A stretch of DNA of 64,000 bases, from positions 22,638,501 to 22,702,500 of the forward strand of contig NC_065874.1 of assembly GCF_933775445.1 (NCBI RefSeq), written 5' to 3'. This DNA comes from Argentina anserina. Lineage: Eukaryota; Streptophyta; Magnoliopsida; Rosales; Rosaceae. The notes below the pieces were generated by a model. That model made no database searches. It was given only the letters and a program-made list of their open reading frames with translations, and was not told the origin of the DNA. Below are positions 27,008-38,360 of this stretch, piece by piece (the first letter of the stretch is position 1; every line of letters begins with the position of its first letter). Position numbers and translations under genes: made by a program.

Positions 27008-27416
27008 GATTCTAATTACTATTTGCACTCAATTTTGAATTTAAATTTAACCATATATTGTTTTATATATAGGTATGACAACAACATAGAGAAGTGAAAG
27101 CATAAATAAGACTTCGAAAAAGTTTTTTCAAAAGAACCTTAATATCTACAATTGGGTCTTACACTATGAGCGCAGCTTAGCTAATTGAAGAGAAAAAGTA
27201 ATTAAAATGGGCATTGCCCACCGTGCTCGATTCTAATTACTATTTGCACTCAATTTTGAATCTAAACTTAACCATACATTGTTTTATATATAGGTATGAC
27301 AACAACACAGAGAAGTGAAAGCATAAATAAGACTTCGAAAAAGTATTTCAAAAGAACCTTAATATCTACAATTGGGTCTTACACTATGAGCGCAACTTAG
27401 CTAGTTGAAGAGAAAA
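27008..27416 (+). repeat. Tandem duplication, 221-bp period, in the FAR1 relic
   Basis: About 190 bp starting GATTCTAATTACTATTTGCA at 27008 recurs at 27229. A unique filler of about 30 bp ends the first copy. The copies differ at a handful of positions, including one short indel, so the event is older than the one in the ELP4 intron. Confidence 0.85.
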
Positions 27417-28040
27417 GAGAAACTTGTAGACTTGACATAACACAAAGGAAGCAAAAACTTCTGTCTAATTGGAAGGTGATGAGTGAAGATTATCGAAAAT
27501 ATTTGGACTTGATATTAGAAAGAGAGAGCAATGATGGGATAATGCAACTGTAGACACATGAAATTTAATGAAGTAAATTATCTTCGTTAAATAATTAAAT
27601 CGACTAAGAGCCCGACAAAATTGCACACGTGGCCAAAAAGTCAACAAAGTTGGTGCGGATCTGAATAAAACTCATGTCAGCATTCTTATTTATTTGTACA
27701 CGTGTCTGCATTCTTATTTGTACACGTGTCTGCATTCTATTTATTTTCAGATTATCGTTCTACAGCAACATATGTGGTTCAAAGACCAAGGAATCCAAAC
27801 TTAAGAAGGTTAGTCATGTATCCCTTTCATTTCAATCAATTAAGTGTAGTTATATGAGATTTGAGTTTGAGGGGATTCTTTGTGCACATGCATTGAAACT
27901 ATTCTGTGACTTAGGCATGTCAAAATTACCATCTAATGAAGTACTACTTGAAAATTAAGTTGAAGATGGGATGCTAGCAAGGGAATTCAATTAGAATGTT
28001 TTGGTAAAGAAAATTGTGGTGATCAAAGTACGTCTTGTGC

Positions 28041-29488
28041 TGATATGACCTACTCCATATATTATCCTAATATCTAGAGTAAGTCGTGCATGAACCACTA
28101 TGTTAAGAGGTATACCAAACTTTTAGCATAGTTTTATATCTAGAGTAACTCAACCTGCACAAAACAACACTTCTAAAAACTTAAGTCTAATCTCAACACT
28201 TGGAGCTACATGCTCCCCATAAAATCCTAAGCTCCACAACCACAACTAATATCTAGAATTTAATATACAACATAGAATATTGAGACAACATATATCAAGG
28301 TTCTCAAAGTAGTCTAGCGGAAGAAAGCCGAATAAAGTACAAGAGGTTGACTATTAACCTTCTATAGAACTGTGGCAACAAAAGTAGCCTTGTCTCAACT
28401 CCTACAACGCGGAACTGAATGATCTGCGGACTGGGCATTAGAAATCGAAAGGCTTAGGAAAAAGCATTTAGAAGAAAACACGTTAGAGTGAGTGAACCTT
28501 ATTTTTAAATATAAATGCACGCGGTTCTATTTTTATAAACATTTGATTGTTCATTTTGCATTGACTTTGATGATGTGTTTGAGTTATGTTTGTTGGAAAT
28601 GATATGAGTGTTGTGTGCATGTTAATTACAGTTAATTGAATTTGGCATTTATATAGAGTTAATACTTTTCTTGGTTATATAATATATATATATATATTGC
28701 TCGATCAACTAATTTCTATTTATTTGATTTGGAAATAAAAATAATGATTTATATCGCCTTATTTGATATTTTGGAGTTTGATAACTATTTATCCTGAAAT
28801 GGGATTTCCTAGAAATTATATCTTATTTTATTAGTTATCCAAAAAGGGAATTTCCAGAAAACTATGATGTTATTGAGTAATTACCGGAAATGGGATTTCT
28901 GGGAAATAATTTAAATATAATTACTTTATTATTTATTTTGGTTGGTTATGGCGATTTGTCATTGAGATTGAAATGAGCGTTAGTCATATATTTTTGAGTG
29001 AGACTCGGAGTTATTGTCGGGGTGTGCGTCTGAGACTGTACGTGATATGTTGGGTCACTAGAAGAAAAGGGATGAACTAATGGTCTCATAGGATTATGAA
29101 GCTAGAATAGAAGGGATGAACTAGTAGATTTCTTCTATTTATTTTCATACGGTTGGGAACCGTACTCGTCTAATCAGTCTCCCTCTATGTCCTCATTTAC
29201 CCTTCGAACTAATTCAGGCCTGCATACAACCTAGAATAAATCGAATGAGGCGATTGACGACCCCTCCTCTACAATTCCGAATGAATCTTCGATCTCCAGC
29301 GACACCTCGACCTTTATGTGATAATTTTCTCTTCTCTAATCTATTATTAGTTTATCATGGGGTGGCACAAATGCTAAATGTATTTTGTCCAAACCAGTGT
29401 TATATAATGTTTTGTTGTTTGCATGTTTCCAATTAAATTCACCATGTGCTTGAATTACTTTCTAGTAATTTGGATGTGGGGTGTCTCA
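28041..29488. mobile_element. Solo LTR, 1448 bp, splitting the FAR1 pseudogene
   Basis: The segment begins TGATATGACC and ends GTGTCTCA (TG...CA). It is flanked on both sides by the 5-bp word TGTGC (28036-28040 and 29489-29493). Removing the LTR and one TGTGC brings the SWIM half and the C-terminal half of the FAR1-like protein next to each other, off by a single base of frame. It contains three imperfect internal repeats around GGAAATGGGATTTC (about 28795-28915). The single LTR with no internal domain suggests loss by LTR-LTR recombination. The family is probably Ty3/gypsy, not proven. Confidence 0.75.
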
Positions 29489-29828
29489 TGTGCACTTAAA
29501 TATAGTCGCTCGTCTCATATAGCACATAGAATTGTAGCAAAATGTGCAAAGGATAAACAATTATCGACTTTAGTGGAGTCTAAATTGTTGGAGTTTGAGG
29601 CAGAATTGGATGGCAATTCAGAGAAGGAACAAGAACATGAAACAAATGGTGATGTAGATTCAAACGATGAAGTAAATGAAAATAATGCAAATCTAGTTTT
29701 GCGTGATCCAAAAGTAAAGAAGTGTAGAAGGAACATAAAAGGTAAGAAGAATAATAATTTGGGATCTAAGAAGCAATCTTAAAAGAGATCTTCATCAATA
29801 TGGCGGGAATATTTGGGTAAGGTCAATG

Positions 29829-30396
29829 TAGAGGTGACAAATGGGCCGAAGAGCCCGAGCCCGGCACGGGTTCGGTCCGTAAAAAGTCGGCTCGACACAA
29901 GCCCATTATTGTAATGGGTCGGGCCGGGCCGAGATATTTGAGCCCATAACCCTGGCCCGAGCCCATTTTGAGCCCGGCACGGCCCGGACACGATAAATTC
30001 ATTAAACATATAATTTTATATTATTTATATATATTTAAACAATTATCATTATTATACTTGAATATTAGAACTTTTAAATTAAAATGTCTTAATTATTTCA
30101 TTATTTGAAATACAATATTTCACAAATATTATCAAAGTAGTAAAGAAAACGTCATTGTTTTGAAAATAAAATTATATAAAATGTTGTAGTATTTTATTTA
30201 TTTTATTATTCTAAATAGCTATATACAACAAATATTCTAATTACATAATATTTTTTTATTATAATTGTGACTTAATGCTAATGGGCCGGGTCGGCCAACT
30301 TCTTGGCCCGACACGGGCCCGGCCTGAGTACGGTACGCGCACGGTTTTGACTTGCATAAAATGGACAGGACCGGCCCGGCCCGTTTGCCACCTCTA
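29829..30396. mobile_element. hAT-type MITE, 568 bp, GC-rich ends
   Basis: The terminal inverted repeats are TAGAGGTGACAAATGGGCCG on the left and CGGCCCGTTTGCCACCTCTA on the right, a standard plant hAT pattern. The flanking 8-mers are GGTCAATG (29821-29828) and TGTCAATG (30397-30404), matching at seven of eight. The ends are rich in GGGCCGGGCC blocks while the middle is almost pure AT. No transposase. It inserted 46 bp past the FAR1-like stop codon. Confidence 0.88.
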
Positions 30397-30404
30397 TGTC
30401 AATG

Positions 30405-31345
30405 TAGTACCTAAACTCAGATTTCGCTATCAACGTGACACATGAGACTATTTCCCGTCATGGCGCCATCATGTTAGTCACGTGTCACCCACGTGTCTTA
30501 AAAAAAGGTAATTTCAGAAATTACCTTATCAAAAAATTTCAGTATCAGTCCCCAAACGTTTATGGCACGGTCAAAGTAATACCCAGACTTAGAAAATTAC
30601 TATTATAGTACCTTAACTCAAAATCCTTGTCAACGTTTCATCGAAGACCATTTTCCATCACGATGCTGCCTCATCCTCGGATCTTTCATTTTCCGTCAAG
30701 ACTAGTTTGTGCCAATCTTAAGTTCGAGCTCTTCTAGGGGAGACGATTTGACGCCGATCTCTCTCGCTCTTCAAGTAGTACATGATCATCACCAACAACG
30801 AGGTCGAACAACAACGGAGTTTGGTGGCAGAAACGGTGTTGTTGGCGATCAGTGAGGCATACGGGAAGAAGAGAAAGGAGAAGATCAATGCAGGCAAAGA
30901 AGAGGAAAATGTAGAGTGTCGGGGTCGATTCCCAAACGGAGGTCTTAATCACCACTACCATTGATTCTAGTTCTGATTTCTAAATAATCAAAACCAGAGC
31001 TTCTAAAAGCTTTCTCTCAAAGATTGGGAGCCACCATTTGGCTTCGAATCTCAAAATTTGAATGGAATAAAGATTTTTGATATGTCAAAAAGCCTCATTT
31101 CAGTTGCAACGGAACTGCCGCTATCATCAACATTAAAGTCATTTCAGTTAGGGTTCGTCAATGGGCCGGGCCTTACGGGCTTTCACTGGCCGGGCCTTGG
31201 GGGCTTGTATGAGAAAAAAACAACATAATATTCTTATTTAAGGGTTTGTAACAATAAAAGAATTTTTGGAACCAGAAATGAGGGTACGGCAACCCGAAGT
31301 CACTCGAAAAAAAATATATTCTTATTTAAAGGTTTGACTATACCT
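30405..31345. other. Repeat-derived intergenic DNA with a lone hAT end
   Basis: Contains degraded repeat sequence (30410-30700). At 31149-31172 a TAGGGTTCGTCAATGGGCCG end resembles a hAT terminus, but no partner was found. A partial copy of the neighbouring satellite (GTACGGCAACCCGAAGTCAC) lies near 31285. No gene. Confidence 0.45.
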
Positions 31346-31617
31346 GAGGTTACGGCAACCCGAAGTCACTCCTCAGAATAGTCAACACAAGACTCACACA
31401 CAACTCTACTCCTCAGGTTACGGCAACCCAAAGTCACTCCTCAGAATAGTCATCACAAGACTCGCACACACAACTGTACTCCTGAGGTTACGGCAACCCG
31501 AAGTCACTCCTCAGAATAGTCATCACAAGACTCGCACACACAACTGTACTCTTGAGGTTACGGCAACCCGAAGTCACTCCTCAGAATAGTCATCACAAGA
31601 CTCGCACACACAACGCC
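31346..31617 (+). repeat. 68-70 bp minisatellite, about four copies
   Basis: Units start at 31346, 31414, 31484 and 31554 with the word GAGGTTACGGCAACCCGAAG and include TCAGAATAGTCATCACAAG. The last two copies are nearly identical; the first is slightly shorter. Such satellites often sit inside LTRs, and the surrounding DNA is repeat-derived. Confidence 0.92.
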
Positions 31618-32471
31618 AACCCACAACACACTCACACCAGAAATAACATACAATAAAACAAATAGTGAATCATGCATGAAAGTGTAGTTCAGGAATTAAC
31701 GTCATAAGAAATAAGAAAAGAAAACTGTAATCCCTGCAGTAATTTTAGTTCAGGAGATTACATAGCACACAAGAACAAGTAGTGATTCCTGCAGAATAGC
31801 GTAGTTCATGAAATCACTTAACATACAGAGAAGTCTAAGAAATAAGAAACCAGAATCATACATCACTGTATTTAACATAGTTCTTAACCATTAACCTTTT
31901 TAAAAACCATATCAATAAAATCATGTTTTACTTACCCATGGGCCGCAGTTAATCAACTTCATATATTTTGAAAACAAAACATATTTATCAAAATTTAGTA
32001 CGTTAATGGCCATGAGACTATGTCAACACCCTCACTACCACAAATAACAAATTATATAAAATAACTCACCTTTAACATGGCCCTCCTATCCATTAACCTT
32101 TCAAACCATTTTACTAAAATTCCATTTTTACTAACCTATGGACCGTTGACGATCAAGTCCATATATTTTCAAAACAAATATATTTTTAGAACGATTTTAA
32201 GGTTGATGGATCAAGAACCACGCTAATAGGAACATCATCACAAAATCTCACAACAATGTCAAACATCCACAAACCATTCCATTTTTGCCCATTGGGCCGC
32301 CTCTAAGCAAAACACACACACTCTCAAACATTTTGCCAATAAGACCTCCACCAATGAACATCAAATTCTCATATTGATTTGCCGAAAAGGCCGCCACTCA
32401 AGGCAAAAAACACACTCACACTTCTCATATGCCAAGACGGCCGCCACTAAAGCAAACAACTGCAATCCAAT
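31618..32471. other. AT-rich repeat-derived DNA left of the solo LTR
   Basis: No ORF of interest. Diverged sub-repeats occur, such as CATATATTTTCAAAACAAA / CATATATTTTGAAAACAAA blocks near 31970 and 32160, and TTCCTGCAG-GTAGTTCA blocks between 31680 and 31820. It may be the outer part of the LTR remnant continued at 34664. Confidence 0.4.
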
Positions 32472-34658
32472 TGATCGGTTCGATTACTCGACATCAATAT
32501 TAACCCTGTAAGCATCATTAGTAGTATAAAACAAGAGGGTATCGTTCACAAACTGGGGATCCATCCAGGGTAAGAATCACAAATATTTAACAACGAATTC
32601 ATAAGAGTTTGAGGATTTTGGGATATATTTCGGATCAAACATAAAATAAACCTAAACTAATATATACATGTGATCAACCAACCAACACATAAGCAATTAC
32701 CAAACAAATAACATAAGAACAAAGGTAACAAAATTTACTCTCAATCATGTTCATGCCGTAAGTATCATAGTTCATCTTAAATTCGATCATGCATCAAGTT
32801 CCTACTTGGTTCCTAATACATGGATATTATTGAGCTCAACTACTTGTCTTGCTACGAAATCTAACATACCAATTCATCATGCAATTACGTATCACAAAGA
32901 GAAATCAACATGTTTAAAGCACCTATCCAATGTCGAACTTAAGTTCATAATCGGTGGAGGAACAAAGGGGACAAACAATTAATCAACTACTTGTATCAAA
33001 ATTATTTTTAACTTTGAATGATTAACATATGCAACATCAACTACTTGTCTTAATCACACATGCAATATAAGAACACACCGAAAATTAATTAAGAACATAA
33101 ATTGAAACTCATGGCATAAAACCTAAAATCATTGAATAAAAATCGAAAACCTTAATTCATCATGTCATTCGAAAATTACAAATATCTCATAGACAAGAAT
33201 AAAAATAACTTTAACAAAACCTAAACATAAATCATCCAAGAAAAAGAACATAAACACCCGAAAACTAAACATGAAGATCATAGAGTTACACTTTATAATT
33301 CTCCTCTCAAGGTTCCTTACAGATGTAGCAAGAGATCTTCAAGAGTATGGTATCCTAGGCTCCCAAGCTTTGGACAGAAAATATGGTGAAGGGTGGTGAA
33401 TTCGGATTCAATGATGCTTGTTGAATGAAAGTGTTTGGGCAGAGCTTTGGCAAGTCTTGTGAGCAAGGTTGATGATCATTTTATGTGGAAATAAGGTGTT
33501 ATATATAGAGGAATAAACCCAAGGGAGGATGGCCACAAAGTCCACAAAGTTGAAACCAAATTGGTTGAGGTTTCCTAGATTCGGCAGATCTGACCTTTGT
33601 CCCTTGTTGTGGCCATAACTTTCTCTAGAAAATAGATATTGAGATGATTCCAACTGGAAATTTCAACTAGACTTATGTGGCTTTTCATCCATATATCATG
33701 AATTTTCTCAATCATTTTGAGCTGTCCAAGAGAGCCCGTCAAAGTTGGATGATCTGCACTGCAAGAATTCTGATTTCTATAAGGTTTGCATATCTTTTGC
33801 ATTAATTGCATATATTCTTCCTCATTTAATGCTGATTTCTTTTGCACAAATTTCTTCCTTTGAATTAGGGAGGCAGCAAAAGTCTTAATTGTTGCAGCCA
33901 TGTTTGATTTTCTTACCTCTCCTCATTAAATTTGCTGCATGCCTTCTTTGACTTTCTTGCCTCTTCTCATGTAATTTTCTGCATGCCTTCTTTGACATTG
34001 TTTGGTGCAGGGATTTATGGATATTCTGATACATATATGTGCTCTATACGTAGGAGAAACAAGGTCCCAAGTTTCCCTCGTAGCCCTTGGATCAAAAGCA
34101 AATCAATGGCTGAGATAATTCCGCCGAGCTCACTGGACCTCCGAGCAATGATTCAGTCATATCTCCCTGTACGGAATAAGATATTAATTTGATTCCAAAT
34201 CTTACAGAAAGTAGACTCACACATATTTCTATCCATATAAGATACGTCTTCTAACTCAATCGGAGATATACAGGGGAACCCGTCGAAGTTGGACTACGAA
34301 TCTTGACAGCATTTTGATTTCTTGCATGGATTGGGCTTTTAAGTGTATTTTCTTCTCTTTCCTTGTGGAACCAGGATTGCTTTCCTTCTCCAACATGGAT
34401 TTGTATTTCCTAATAAGAATAAGTATGTTAGAAATAAAGAAATACGAAAGGATGAATCCTACTCGAACAATGAATCATATCTCAACAAGGATTATTAACA
34501 CTTAGCACGATTTCATCATCAATTCATTCATAATTGATATAAGCTCTACCTAGACACTTATTCATACAAAAGAAACTAAAATATACTATATAAGAGGTAA
34601 CAAAGACTAAGAATAGGGCATAAACGCATTAAGAACGTCACACTTTGTGCTCCTATCA
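32472..34658 (-). mobile_element. Solo LTR (Athila/Tat-like family), 2187 bp
   Basis: On the minus strand it starts TGATAGGAGCACAAAGTGTG and ends in CA. It is flanked by a perfect CCAAT duplication (32467-32471 and 34659-34663). Large parts match, in reverse orientation, the 5' LTR at 61227-62793: the first ~100 bp, the region around TGTGTTGGTTGGTTGATCAC, and the end GATGTCGAGTAATCGA. Its TATA-like box (CTCTATATATAACACC on the minus strand) lies near 33500. No primer-binding site or internal domain adjoins it, so it is a solo LTR. It is about 0.6 kb longer than the related LTR. Confidence 0.9.
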
Positions 34659-35791
34659 CCAATCACATCACATCAATCATACTGGAAGGTACATTTTATT
34701 CCCTTCCAGCCAAACAAAGTAACCAACACTTCAACTATACAATTATCCTCCACAAACCTCCAATTTACCGAGAGGTACATTTTATTCCCTCTCGGTCTCA
34801 TCCACCACAATCGATATGAACTAACAAAACACGCACAATATCTCAAAGCGTAAATAAAATATAACAACATATAAACAATGAAATTATATGCACGTTCTAA
34901 TTATCACTTAGAGGTGTGTGTGTGTGTGTGTGTATCACCATACATATATAAATATATACCAATATCACAACATACAAATAATCAACGCATACTAAATACG
35001 CCTAGTTATCGTCATGGGTAACTAGCTTAACGTGAGATTTACTCACATTTTCGCTCCCGCTAGCAACTTTGCAACCTTAAGTGAGATTCACTCACTTGGT
35101 TCCACTACCACATAAGTGACAAGAAAGAAGCACACTTAGTAACCAAACAAACCAAATAATAAGCACTTCATAATTTTCAGCATGAATGCTAAAATTACTA
35201 AGGTCACCCATGCCACACACTAGTGGCATCTACTCCAACCTCTTCACACTCTTCTTCTCTTACTTCCCAAAAGCAACCTTTCCTAAATGCCACAACTTAC
35301 CTAAACAACTTCCCCAAACAATACCATGACACTCTCAAACAGTCACTACTCCCTCAAACCTCACTTGCTTTCCAAAAGAACCCCTTTACTACCCAAAACA
35401 GCGGCCTAACTACTTCCACTGTATCAAAATCTCTCACATGAATTCCATCAAACACCTTTCGTGCATTCTCTTAAACCCTTCCACTTCTCACAACCAAGAC
35501 CCCAAAACTTACAACACCTCTTGACCTTCAAATAACTCACCATAACCATTAAGAACACCACCAAATAGCAAGATAATATAACCATCAAGGAAAACGAAAT
35601 GTACCAAGATTGAGCTCCTTAAGTCACCGCCCAAAATCAGCAGCAACCAACCAAGCCATTAGTGCACACAACCAGCAGCTTTACTAGTGCCTCAAGGCCT
35701 CCTCCAGCCGGCTTCAGCTACAACATCACTCCCCAGGGGCAGCAGCAGCAGCAATAGCAGCTTTTTCTGGAGAAGAAGAATAGAAACTCAG

Positions 35792-35819
<28 letters not shown>
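35792..35819 (+). repeat. (GA)n microsatellite
   Basis: About 14 GA units, close to a GAA run. Confidence 0.9.
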
Positions 35820-35822
<3 letters not shown>

Positions 35823-35840
35823 CAACTTCTGCTGAAAAAA

Positions 35841-35887
35841 GAAGAAGAAGAAGAAGAAGAAGAAGAAGAAGAAGAAGAAGAAGAAGG
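35841..35887 (+). repeat. (GAA)n microsatellite
   Basis: About 15 GAA triplets. The Arg- and Ser-rich open frames across it are artefacts of the repeat. Confidence 0.9.
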
Positions 35888-36753
35888 AGAAAAGAGAGAA
35901 AAAGAGTTAATTGGGGAAAAAGATAGCTCCCCAAATAGATTCCAATTTTCACCCCTCCTCTTCAATTATAAAAACTCTCTCATATGACCTCAGATTAAAT
36001 CATGTTACGTGTCTACAAACTCGTATTGACGATCTCTACAACTTTCGTGAAAGAAGTTTTCTGGAAAGAGCGACGGATTTAAAAGTCAACTCTTGAGTCA
36101 ATCGAATTTAATCGAATAACGACTTATTGGTTCTCGAACCAATTTCTACTTGAATGAAATATATTTAAAGACGTAGACAAGATTATAACCACTTTATTCA
36201 TTCCATTAAACTCTGAGAATTATAAGAAATGTAAACGAATATTCGGGTTATTACAAAATATGGTCGATCGACACCAGTAGATGTGATCGGTATATATATT
36301 TAGGGATCCCGTAAAAATTTCATCCGTTTAGACATAGTTTGACCGTTCGTACCTCCGGTCAACTAAAAAAAAGGCGTTTTGACATATTAAAACCATCATT
36401 GACCGGGGCTTTACCAAATGGGTTTCCTTAGTACAACTGCGTACTATCGGTGATAAAAATTAGGTGATTTTAGATATGCAAACGGCATTCGGCGTTCGCA
36501 TCTTGGTAATGGGTCCTCCCTTAGGGCATATTAGTGTATTTTCGGTTTACCGGAAATTTCGACAGTCAGACGAGGTCCGAATTAGATCAAATTTTTACAT
36601 GGTCACTAAATATATATACTGATCATATCAGCTGATATCGATCGATCCCGAGAAGTTTCATTCATATAGTTGCTTCATAATGCGACAGTTTTATTCTAAA
36701 CCTAATAAAATATTTATGTATAATATTTTATTATTATAAGTTTGGGTACTACA

Positions 36754-37865
36754 TTGGTAGTTTTCTTAGTCTGTGTACTATATTGATCTTGCCACAATAG
36801 TTTGCGACCTGATGCTGAATTTTTTTTAGTTTTGTTGGGTCGTTTTAAGCAAAAGAAAAGGTCATACAAGAAGATCAATTGCTGGAGAGTGGAGAAGATG
36901 ATGACAAAGATAAAGACAAAATATTCGTTACTCCTTAAACTTTATCCCTAAAATCAGTTTTATCCCCTGTCTTTTAGATTATACTGGTTAGTGTCTAATC
37001 TCTTAATTCACAATAATAAGGTATATTTCGTTGAAGTGACAAATGTAAATATATTAAAATAACCAAAACACCCTCATTTTAATTCAAGTTTTCTTTTCTC
37101 CTTTCTTTTCTTAGTTCTCTCCTTTCATATCTCTCACACAAACTCACAAACGAGTGACTAGTCTCAAGAAACACGTAGCTACCGCTTTATCTTCCTTCCT
37201 AGGTTTTATTTTACATTCTCTCGTCCCTTTTATTTCATGTGCGGATTTTTCAAGAGAGTTAAATAATATTAAGAATTGAGTTTCATTTCGAATGGCGAAG
37301 GCGTTGTAGATCTGGTGGGATACTTTTAGATACATGTTCGTCTATGACAACTCCCGGAACGAGAAAAACAGAGAGAAAGAAATGTAAGGGGAGAAAAAAC
37401 AAAAAAGAAAAAGACAATAAATGTTATCTGGGGCCTTTTAGTCATTTTATTAATTTAATTGACAATTTTGTGATGAAATTGATCTTATTGTTGAGAATTA
37501 AGAGATTATGGACTAACCAGTTTAATTTGAAAGGCGGGAGAAAACTATTTTTATGGATAAAGTTGAGTAGCAAATATTTTTCCTTGATAATATTCGAATT
37601 TAAAAGAAATGTGATGTTTTTTTTAATCATAAGGTCAGAAAATATTATTCAACAAGCAAAATCAAGATAACACACATCTAAGGGCTGGCAGAAATAGCTA
37701 TCTCTTGACCCTAAAGACTAGACAAAACTAGCCAACAAGGCCATGACTCACTTACCTTTTAAGAACCATTTACAACACTTTAGATAACAAACTCAAACCA
37801 ATGTCGAAGAAATATTAAAATGTACCAACCACACCAACTTGAGCTTGCCATTAGATTCAAGAAAT
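36754..37865. other. Intergenic DNA, no supported gene
   Basis: AT-rich, with short ORFs only. The ORFs at 37144-37335 (-) and 37344-37670 (+) have no recognisable similarity and ordinary low-complexity composition. Confidence 0.4.
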
Positions 37866-38065
37866 CTACTCCGCATGAACAGAGATAGGAGTACCTATCC
37901 CTGCATCATGCACCTCCTCGATAGGAATCACTTGATCAATATAATTGCTACTAGAAACAGCAACCAAAGTAGCCCCAAATTCCACCGGCACTACAGACTT
38001 ATGGACCGACTTAGAGGCTGGGGCCACGGTATTCTTCTTCTTTGCCGCCCTCTTTCGAGTATAAG

Positions 38066-38263
38066 CTTGCTTCCTGGTACTTTCAGGAACCCCCAGCTCC
38101 AACCCCCTTACAGCTTTGGGCTTGTTCGTACTACCCTCAGGACAACCATGCTTACGAGTATAAACTTGCTTCCCAGTACTTTTAGGAACCCCCAGCTCCA
38201 ACTCCCTTACAGCTTTGGGCTTGTTCGTACTACCCTCAGGACAACAATGCTTACGCTTAGCCT
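38066..38263 (-). repeat. 99-bp (33-codon) in-frame tandem duplication
   Basis: The two units, starting CTTGCTTCC at 38066 and 38165, are about 95 percent identical. Each encodes a version of KPKAVRGLELGVPESTRKQ on the minus strand. Because the period is a multiple of three, the frame is kept. Confidence 0.9.
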
Positions 38264-38360
38264 TAGGAGAAACCCACAATTTGCCCTCCTTATGTTGCAC
38301 AAAAATTGCCATATTATCTTCGACCGAAAGGAGATTGCATGCAATGTATTTCTTCCTTAG

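Larger units (their letters stand above)
25540..29782 (+). pseudogene. FAR1/FHY3-like (MULE transposase-derived) pseudogene
   Basis: Remnants occur in the order of a FAR1-related protein. An acidic lead (DEEPSDDEQID-like) precedes the FAR1 zinc-binding domain at 25630-25830 (FKRGQDAYDYYNSYARVVRF), which runs on in other frames. The MULE transposase domain is at 26246-26629 (MVVFETTLKTNKYGRV, VNHHGQTILVGCGLLDG, FTDQIASIASLIRDVLPRS, LCLWHIYQNAAKHL). A degraded SWIM finger lies at 27840-27910 (RFEFEGILCAHALKLF; the first Cys pair is reduced to one Cys). The C-terminal part is at 29489-29782 (SRSSHIAHRIVAKCAKD, then VLRDPKVKKCRRNIKGKK). Stops, frameshifts, a 221-bp duplication and a 1.45-kb LTR interrupt it. 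Relatives are light-signalling transcription factors or Jittery/MuDR transposases. I cannot tell which of the two this copy was. Confidence 0.85.
34664..36753 (-). mobile_element. Degraded LTR-like sequence, - orientation
   Basis: On the minus strand it begins TGTAGTACCCAAACTTATAA at 36753 and continues through non-coding sequence typical of gypsy LTRs (CGGTAAACCGAAAATACAC, TAATAACCCGAATATTCG). It includes GT, GA and GAA microsatellites. The other boundary and a target duplication could not be found. The CCAAT solo LTR may have inserted into this older element. The call rests on general appearance and is weak. Confidence 0.4.

Noticed and set aside
31346..31617. CRISPR-like array of four repeats
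   Set aside because: The units are contiguous 70-bp tandem copies without unique spacers, in a plant nuclear genome.
35687..35965. Arg-rich (+) and Ser-rich (-) ORFs
   Set aside because: Generated by GA and GAA microsatellites within LTR-like DNA.
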